Part shown: in pieces, positions 1 to 4,180 of the stretch
Position numbering within the stretch: position 1 is the stretch's first letter
Layout: every line of letters begins with the position of its first letter
Source of the DNA: Pseudomonadota bacterium
Lineage (GTDB): Bacteria; Pseudomonadota; Alphaproteobacteria; Caulobacterales; Aquidulcibacteraceae
Reading direction: 5' to 3'
Assembly: GCA_023461135.1 (NCBI GenBank)
Contig: JAEWNX010000177.1
Span: 1 to 6,260 of the forward strand
DNA: 6,260 bases
Program-made: the position numbers and the translations under genes
Notes under the pieces: model-generated
What the model was told of the DNA's origin: nothing
What the model saw: only the letters and a program-made list of their open reading frames with translations
The model's database searches: none

Positions 1-3
1 AAC

Positions 4-330
4 TCAGCTTACCCGCTGCATAGCGAGTTCCCCGCCGCCCTGTTGGGGATCGATCATGAGCGATTGGCCCTCGATACGAGCACGCCACGCCACCTCTGAG
101 CCGAACACGCTGAATGTGAGGGCGTAACGGCCGCCCTCGAGCGCGCTCCAGCGACCAGAACTCATCATCGGGACGTTTGTGACGAGCGTGCCGTCGCGGG
201 CGAACTCAAACTCGAGAGTTTGACCGTCTTCTGTGGCGGTCCATCGTCCGACGATGGGGTCTCCAAGGACGGCGGAGCAGCCCGACAACGCAATAGCCGC
301 AAAGATGAGCGCTCGTTTTGACAGCGTCAT
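4..330 (-). CDS. Small lipoprotein, lipocalin-like beta fold possible, function unknown
   Basis: A 108-residue protein with a complete start and stop. The N-terminus is a typical lipoprotein signal: two basic residues (K5, R6), a hydrophobic stretch over residues 7-15 and a lipobox LSGC with the lipidated cysteine at C18. Serine at +2 is known to favour outer-membrane sorting, so a periplasm-facing outer-membrane lipoprotein is likely. The mature part of about 90 residues has G-x-W elements (GRW at 28-30 and again at 59-61) and alternating hydrophobic/polar strands such as LEFEF and YALTF. This suggests a small lipocalin-like beta barrel, but I do not recognise a specific family. The ATG lies 18 bp after the stop of the upstream synthetase gene on the same strand, so co-transcription is likely. 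A run of six G sits 3 nt before the ATG, a poor ribosome site. The lipoprotein call is firm; function is unknown. Confidence 0.78.
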   Translation of the reverse strand: MTLSKRALIFAAIALSGCSAVLGDPIVGRWTATEDGQTLEFEFARDGTLVTNVPMMSSGRWSALEGGRYALTFSVFGSEVAWRARIEGQSLMIDPQQGGGELAMQRVS

Positions 331-348
331 GGACCCCCCAATCGATTT

Positions 349-1917
349 TTAAGCCGCCTTTTGCTCCGCAAAGCGCTCCGCGGCCATGCGCTGCAGCACG
401 ACGTAATCAGTCTTGCCGCTGCCCAGCACCGGGATGTCGTCGATGGCGACGATGCGCTTCGGCACTGCCAGCTCGCTCGCCCCGTTCGTCTTGCACCAAG
501 CCAGCAGCTCTTCCGACGTCGCGCCCTCATGGTCGGTGAACAGGATAATCCGCTCGCCCTTGCGCGAATCCGGCAGCGCCACTGCGGCATGCGTGCCGTT
601 CGGCCAGACGTGCGCCGCATAGCCTTCGACAGCGTTCAGCGACACCATCTCGCCGCCGACCTTCGCGAACCGCTTTACGCGCCCAAGGATGCGAATGAAT
701 CCGTCTTCGTCCACATCCACCACATCGCCGGTGTCGTGCCAGCCCTGCGGCAAGAGATCGATGCCGAACGGCTTCATCGGGTCGAGATACCCGCGCATCA
801 CGTTCGGCCCGCGCACGAACAATTTCTGTCCGCCCTCGATGCCCGGCACCGGCTCCAGCCGCCATTCCATGCCCGGCATGAATTGGCCCACCGTCCCGTG
901 CCGGTTGGTGGCCGGCGTGTTGACGGCGATGACGGGAGACGCCTCGGTTGCGCCATAGCCCTCGATGATCTCGACATCGAAGCGGCGCTTGTAAATCTCG
1001 CGCGTCTCTTCCTTCACCCGCTCGGCGCCGCAAACCAGGAGCTTGATCGAGTTGAGTTCGCCGTCCGCGGAGTTGCGCGCGTACTGCTGCGCGAACGTGT
1101 CGGTGGCGAAGAAGACGTTGGCGCCAGTTTCCTTGATGAGTTTCGGAATCTCTTTCACCTGCAGCGGGGAGGGGAAGAGGAACGTCTTGTGGCCGGTGAA
1201 CAGCGGCAGCATGACGCCGCCTGTCAGGCCGAAGCAGTGGAACATCGGCAACGGACAGAAGAACGACCAATCCGGATCGAACGGCACATGCGAATGCGCC
1301 TGCTCGACGTTCGCCACGATGTTCGCGTGCGAAAGCACCGCGCCCTTCGGCGTCCCATACGAGCCCGACGTGAAAAGGATGACGCCCGTGTCGTCCGGAT
1401 TGGCTTTCGCCGCAAACATGCGCGGAAACGAGCCCTTCACCAGCGCAATGATCTTGTCGCCGAAATCGATGTCTTTGCGGACGTCTTCGAGATAGATGAG
1501 CTTGGCGAACTTGGAGAGTTCGGCTTCCAGCGCTTCCAGCTTGGCCAGCTGAATGAAGCGCTTGGACGTCAGGATCTTCTTCACGTTCGCCGCTTCGCAC
1601 GCCGAACGCAAATTCATTGCGCCGGCCGTGAAGTTCAACATCGCCGGCGTACGCCCGATCGCGTGCAGCGCAAAGAACGTCACCGTGCAGCCGACGCCCG
1701 TCGGAAGCATGATGCCCGCCGTCTCGCGCCGCTTGATCAGCGTGTCGAGCTTGCCGCCCAACGCAAACGCCGCGCGCACGATGTCGTCGTAGCTGAGGAC
1801 GCGGCGTTCGTGATCCTCAAGGATCTTGAACTTGCCGCCTTTTGCATCGCGCGCGCGAAGCAAAGCCTCGAACAAGGTGACGCGTGTGCGCGCCAGCTCG
1901 AACGGTCGTTGCGACAT
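349..1917 (-). CDS. AMP-forming acyl-ACP/acyl-CoA synthetase, Aas C-terminal-half type
   Basis: A 522-residue ANL-superfamily adenylate-forming ligase that should activate a fatty acid through an acyl-AMP and pass it to ACP or CoA. Core motifs are present in order: the phosphate loop TSGSYGTPKG (183-192), the A5 motif GYGATEASP (320-328), TGD (396-398), the hinge region GRVKRFAKVGGEMVS (412-426) and the C-terminal catalytic lysine K502 in LGSGKTDY (498-505). From memory, the whole chain follows the acyl-ACP synthetase half of E. coli Aas (TLFEALL near the N-terminus, PAMLNFTAG, LPLF, FLFPSPL, RFAKVGGEMVSL). The PlsC-type acyltransferase half of Aas is absent. There is no signal peptide or clear membrane segment, so it is probably cytosolic or peripheral. 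The start is supported by GGAGG at 1928-1932, 10 nt upstream. It is transcribed divergently from lipA and is probably first in an operon with the lipoprotein gene. Whether ACP or CoA is the acceptor cannot be settled from sequence. Confidence 0.95.
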   Translation of the reverse strand: MSQRPFELARTRVTLFEALLRARDAKGGKFKILEDHERRVLSYDDIVRAAFALGGKLDTLIKRRETAGIMLPTGVGCTVTFFALHAIGRTPAMLNFTAGAMNLRSACEAANVKKILTSKRFIQLAKLEALEAELSKFAKLIYLEDVRKDIDFGDKIIALVKGSFPRMFAAKANPDDTGVILFTSGSYGTPKGAVLSHANIVANVEQAHSHVPFDPDWSFFCPLPMFHCFGLTGGVMLPLFTGHKTFLFPSPLQVKEIPKLIKETGANVFFATDTFAQQYARNSADGELNSIKLLVCGAERVKEETREIYKRRFDVEIIEGYGATEASPVIAVNTPATNRHGTVGQFMPGMEWRLEPVPGIEGGQKLFVRGPNVMRGYLDPMKPFGIDLLPQGWHDTGDVVDVDEDGFIRILGRVKRFAKVGGEMVSLNAVEGYAAHVWPNGTHAAVALPDSRKGERIILFTDHEGATSEELLAWCKTNGASELAVPKRIVAIDDIPVLGSGKTDYVVLQRMAAERFAEQKAA

Positions 1918-1980
1918 AAACTTGATGCCTCCGTCCTGACCCGCCTCGAGCGCCCTCGATGAGGAGGAAGGACGCTTGAC

Positions 1981-2000
1981 CCGTGATTATTGTTTCACGG
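1981..2000. promoter_or_regulatory. Perfect inverted repeat, possible operator between divergent genes
   Basis: CCGTGA at 1981-1986 and TCACGG at 1995-2000 are exact reverse complements separated by an 8-bp AT-rich core. The repeat lies 63 bp upstream of the synthetase start and 125 bp upstream of the lipA start, in the only divergent promoter region on this side of the window. On the minus strand the core reads AATAAT (1986-1991), a plausible -10 element for the synthetase gene, though no convincing -35 accompanies it. On the plus strand TTGACC (1976-1981) resembles a -35 box but has no good -10 at the usual spacing. The symmetry and placement fit a dimeric repressor site such as a TetR- or GntR-type operator. 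No family can be assigned, and a 6-bp arm can arise by chance. Confidence 0.3.
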
Positions 2001-2029
2001 CTGTAACAGAAACTAGCGGCGCCTTTGAG

Positions 2030-2048
2030 GCCGGGCAAGCGTCCCGGC
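2030..2048 (+). other. GC-rich hairpin in the lipA leader
   Basis: GCCGGG (2030-2035) pairs perfectly with CCCGGC (2043-2048) across a 7-nt loop, giving a 6-bp all-GC stem 77 bp before the lipA start. No T-run follows on either strand, so it is not an intrinsic terminator. It could be a 5' leader structure affecting stability or translation if the lipA transcript starts upstream of it, or a DNA dyad. In GC-rich DNA such stems are not rare. Confidence 0.3.
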
Positions 2049-2125
2049 ATTAACGCTTTGATCACGCAGGGGAGGAATCCGGCCGAGGCGTTGCGGCAGA
2101 AGGCGCAGAGGGTCATGTTACCGGC

Positions 2126-3091
2126 GTGACCACGTTGTTTGATTTGCGCCAGGGAGGCGAGCAAGGCCGCCCGCGCCACCCTGAAAAGCAGGGGAGGCCG
2201 GACGCGCCGAGCCCACGCAAGCCGGATTGGATCCGCGTGAAGGCGCCCACCAGCCCGGGCTACCACCAGACCAAGGAGCTGGTGCGCGAACTGAAGCTAC
2301 ACACGGTCTGCGAAGAGGCCGGCTGCCCCAACATCGGCGAATGCTGGAGCGTCAAGCACGCCACCTTCATGATCCTGGGCGGCATCTGCACGCGCGCTTG
2401 CAGTTTCTGCAACGTCGCCACAGGCAAGCCGCTGCCGCTCGATCCGAACGAGCCCCAGAACGTCGGCGATGCCACTGCGCAGATGGGCCTCAAGCACGTC
2501 GTGGTCACCAGCGTCGACCGGGACGATCTCGAAGACGGCGGGGCCGATCACTTCGTCCAAACTATCTCCGCCATCCGCGCAGCAGCGCCCGAGACGACGA
2601 TCGAAATCCTGACGCCGGACTTCCTGCGCAAGCCGGGCGCGGCCGAGCGCGTCATCGACTCCAAGCCGGACGTGTTCAACCACAACCTCGAAACCGTGCC
2701 GCGGCTCTATCACTCCATCCGCCCCGGCGCGCGCTACTACCAGTCGCTGCGCTTGCTGGATTCCGTGAAGCAACGCGACCCGCAGCAGTTCACGAAGTCC
2801 GGCCTCATGGTTGGCCTGGGCGAAACCAAGGACGAAGTGCTGCAGGTGATGGACGACCTGCGCGTCGCCAACGTCGACTTCCTCACCATCGGCCAGTATC
2901 TGCAGCCCACAAAGAAGCACGCCGCCATCGATCGCTTCTGGACGCCGGACGAGTTCAAGGCGCTGGAGACGATCGCCTACGCCAAGGGTTTCCAGATGGT
3001 GTCGGCATCGCCACTGACGCGCTCCTCCCACCACGCCGGCGAAGACTTCGCGCGCCTCAAGGCCGCGCGCCAGGCCCAAGCTTCAGCGTGA
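2126..3091 (+). CDS. lipA: Lipoyl synthase LipA (radical SAM)
   Basis: A 321-residue lipoyl synthase. It inserts two sulfur atoms at C6 and C8 of a protein-bound octanoyl group to make the lipoyl cofactor of pyruvate and 2-oxoglutarate dehydrogenases and the glycine cleavage system, using two [4Fe-4S] clusters and S-adenosylmethionine. The auxiliary, sulfur-donating cluster motif is [12 protein letters not shown] (C62, C67, C73). The radical-SAM motif is CTRACSFC (C88, C92, C95). The C-terminal RSS (299-301) contains the serine that ligates the auxiliary cluster. The usual RSSYHA reads RSSHHA here, with histidine at 302. Length is normal for the family. The GTG at 2126 is the first start codon after an in-frame stop at 2051-2053, and MTTLFDLR resembles alphaproteobacterial LipA N-termini. 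Only a weak AGAGGG lies upstream, at 2107-2112. The next gene begins at the base after its stop. Confidence 0.97.
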   Translation: MTTLFDLRQGGEQGRPRHPEKQGRPDAPSPRKPDWIRVKAPTSPGYHQTKELVRELKLHTVCEEAGCPNIGECWSVKHATFMILGGICTRACSFCNVATGKPLPLDPNEPQNVGDATAQMGLKHVVVTSVDRDDLEDGGADHFVQTISAIRAAAPETTIEILTPDFLRKPGAAERVIDSKPDVFNHNLETVPRLYHSIRPGARYYQSLRLLDSVKQRDPQQFTKSGLMVGLGETKDEVLQVMDDLRVANVDFLTIGQYLQPTKKHAAIDRFWTPDEFKALETIAYAKGFQMVSASPLTRSSHHAGEDFARLKAARQAQASA

Positions 3092-3562
3092 ATGGCGCGC
3101 ACGACCATCAAAGCTGAGCGCGTGCTGCCGTATCCGCCGGCGGATTTGTGCCGTCTCGTCGGCGACGTGCGCGAGTATCCGCAGTTCATTCCCTGGCTGC
3201 AGAGCTTGCGCATCACGAAGGAAGAAAAGCGTCCTGATGGCGGCTGGGAAGGCGTGGCCGAAGCCATCGTCGGCTGGAAACACATCACCGAGCGCTTCGC
3301 CACCACTGTGCGCTGCGAACCTGCGAAGGGGGAGGTGGATGTCGCCCTCGTGCACGGCCCGTTCCATGCGCTCGACAATTTCTGGCGCTTCGAACCGCAC
3401 GAGAAAGGCGCGCGGGTGCGCTTCTCAATTAGCTACCAGTTCAAGAACCCGGTGCTGCAGGCGCTGGTCGCCGCAAACAAAGACAAGCTCTCCGATCGGA
3501 TCATGAATTCGTTCGAGAAAGAGGCGCGCCGGCGGCTCGCTAATCCAAGAGCGTCTGAATAA
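3092..3562 (+). CDS. COQ10/RatA-like START-domain protein
   Basis: A 156-residue single-domain protein of the polyketide-cyclase/START-like fold in the COQ10/RatA family. Characteristic elements are the N-terminal strand and VLPYPPADLCRLVGDV (11-26), the signature YPQFIPWL (29-36), a central beta region with GPFHALDNFWRF (89-100) and the C-terminal helix ending near FEKEARRRL (141-149). Eukaryotic COQ10 binds ubiquinone and is needed for efficient respiration. The E. coli homologue was named RatA for a reported effect on ribosome association, but the quinone role is the better general inference here. No adjacent antitoxin gene is visible, so a toxin-antitoxin label would mislead. The ATG directly abuts the lipA TGA and no clear Shine-Dalgarno precedes it, which points to translation coupled to lipA. 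The 3' end overlaps the convergent amidase gene by 23 bp. Confidence 0.93.
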   Translation: MARTTIKAERVLPYPPADLCRLVGDVREYPQFIPWLQSLRITKEEKRPDGGWEGVAEAIVGWKHITERFATTVRCEPAKGEVDVALVHGPFHALDNFWRFEPHEKGARVRFSISYQFKNPVLQALVAANKDKLSDRIMNSFEKEARRRLANPRASE

Positions 3563-3575
3563 GCCTTAGCGCCGC
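3532..3575. other. Bulged inverted repeat spanning the convergent stop codons
   Basis: GCGGC (3532-3536) plus GCTAA (3539-3543) pair with TTAGC plus GCCGC (3566-3575), leaving a 2-nt TC bulge in the left arm and a 22-nt loop. The structure covers both stop codons of the overlapping START-domain and CinA genes. Neither side has a proper T-run, so a classical intrinsic terminator is unlikely. It may still mark the transcript ends of the two convergent units or stabilise them against exonucleases. The bulge and long loop keep confidence low. Confidence 0.25.
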
Positions 3576-4031
3576 GACCGCGCTCTCTGCTTGCACCTTG
3601 TTGCGCCCAATGTCGCCGAACCGGTGCTCTTCGTGCAGCCTCGCACCGCCACGTTTGGCCGCGGCGATGTGCACCAGCCCCACCGGCTTGTGCTCGCTGC
3701 CGCCGTCGGGACCCGCAATGCCCGTGACCGCAACGGCGATGTCCGCCTTGCTGTGCTTCAGCGCGCCGTCCACCATCGCCAGCGCGACTTCCTGGCTGAC
3801 GGCGCCGCGCCGGTCGATCAATTCGGCCGGCACGCCTAGCATCTCGGTCTTGGCTGCGTTCGAGTAGGTGATAAAGCCGCGCTCCAGAACGGCGGACGCG
3901 CCCGGGATGGCCGTGATGGCCGCCGCAACCAGCCCGCCCGTGCAGCTTTCCGCGGTGGCGATCGTGTATTCCTTGGCCTTGGCCGAAACGATCACCGCGT
4001 TCGCCGCGTCGTGACTCTTGTTCTGCGCCAT
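3540..4031 (-). CDS. pncC: CinA C-terminal-domain protein, nicotinamide-nucleotide amidase
   Basis: A 163-residue stand-alone CinA C-terminal domain. Characterised members (E. coli PncC) deamidate nicotinamide mononucleotide to nicotinate mononucleotide and ammonia, recycling NMN from NAD-consuming reactions such as bacterial DNA ligase. Family motifs are all present: ATAESCTGG (25-33) with the catalytic serine S29, FITYSN followed by K61, GAVS (76-79), TGIAGPDGG (103-111) and KPVG (115-118). The N-terminal CinA/MoCF-like domain of full-length CinA is absent, as in many proteobacteria. The frame stays open upstream to an ATG at 4094, but those residues (rich in R and W) look unlike the family. 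I chose 4031 because GGAGA sits 9 nt before it. An ATG at 4040 is nearly on top of that site and is less likely. The gene is convergent with the START-domain gene, overlapping it by 23 bp, and divergent from the membrane fusion gene. Confidence 0.93.
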   Translation of the reverse strand: MAQNKSHDAANAVIVSAKAKEYTIATAESCTGGLVAAAITAIPGASAVLERGFITYSNAAKTEMLGVPAELIDRRGAVSQEVALAMVDGALKHSKADIAVAVTGIAGPDGGSEHKPVGLVHIAAAKRGGARLHEEHRFGDIGRNKVQAESAVAALRLIQTLLD

Positions 4032-4040
4032 CTGCGCCAT

Positions 4041-4045
4041 TCTCC
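4041..4045 (-). promoter_or_regulatory. Ribosome binding site deciding the CinA-C start
   Basis: On the minus strand this reads GGAGA, 9 nt before the ATG at 4031 and directly abutting the in-frame ATG at 4040. The spacing favours 4031 as the start and makes 4040 and 4094 unlikely. Confidence 0.5.
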
Positions 4046-4168
4046 GAGGAGGCCAGTCGAACGCGGCGCGCCACGAACCCGTTCCGCGCCTCAAACATAC
4101 CCTCTGGCGACGCCCTGATAATGTCCATTCCCTGGAATCGCCCCCGCTGGCAGAAGCGGACGCCGGTC

Positions 4169-4175
4169 AGGGGAG
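4169..4175 (+). promoter_or_regulatory. Ribosome binding site deciding the membrane fusion protein start
   Basis: AGGGGAG ends 5 nt before the ATG at 4181. An in-frame ATG 60 bp upstream (4121) would add 20 polar, basic residues and has no comparable site before it, so 4181 is preferred. Confidence 0.6.
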
Positions 4176-4180
4176 AGAGC

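Noticed and set aside
1944..1959. Direct repeat CCTCGA twice with a 10-bp period
   Set aside because: Only two 6-bp copies in GC-rich DNA just upstream of the synthetase ribosome site; easily a coincidence.
361..1962. A 533-codon plus-strand ORF covering the synthetase gene
   Set aside because: It is antisense to a well-recognised ligase with all core motifs. Its product is rich in R, H, A and E without domain motifs, as expected for the opposite strand of a GC-rich gene.
1976..2007. A sigma-70-type promoter with TTGACC and TGTAAC
   Set aside because: The spacer would be 20 bp and the -10 match is poor, so I did not annotate a promoter.
2297..3079. A 260-codon minus-strand ORF opposite lipA
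   Set aside because: LipA carries intact cluster motifs on the plus strand; the antisense product has no recognisable motif.
3092..3562. RatA toxin of a type II toxin-antitoxin pair
   Set aside because: The family name suggests this, but the neighbours are lipA and a CinA-C gene and no antitoxin partner is present. A COQ10-like quinone role fits the context better.
4032..4094. An N-terminal extension of the CinA-C protein from the ATG at 4094
   Set aside because: The extra residues do not resemble the family and the ribosome site lies inside this stretch, before the ATG at 4031.
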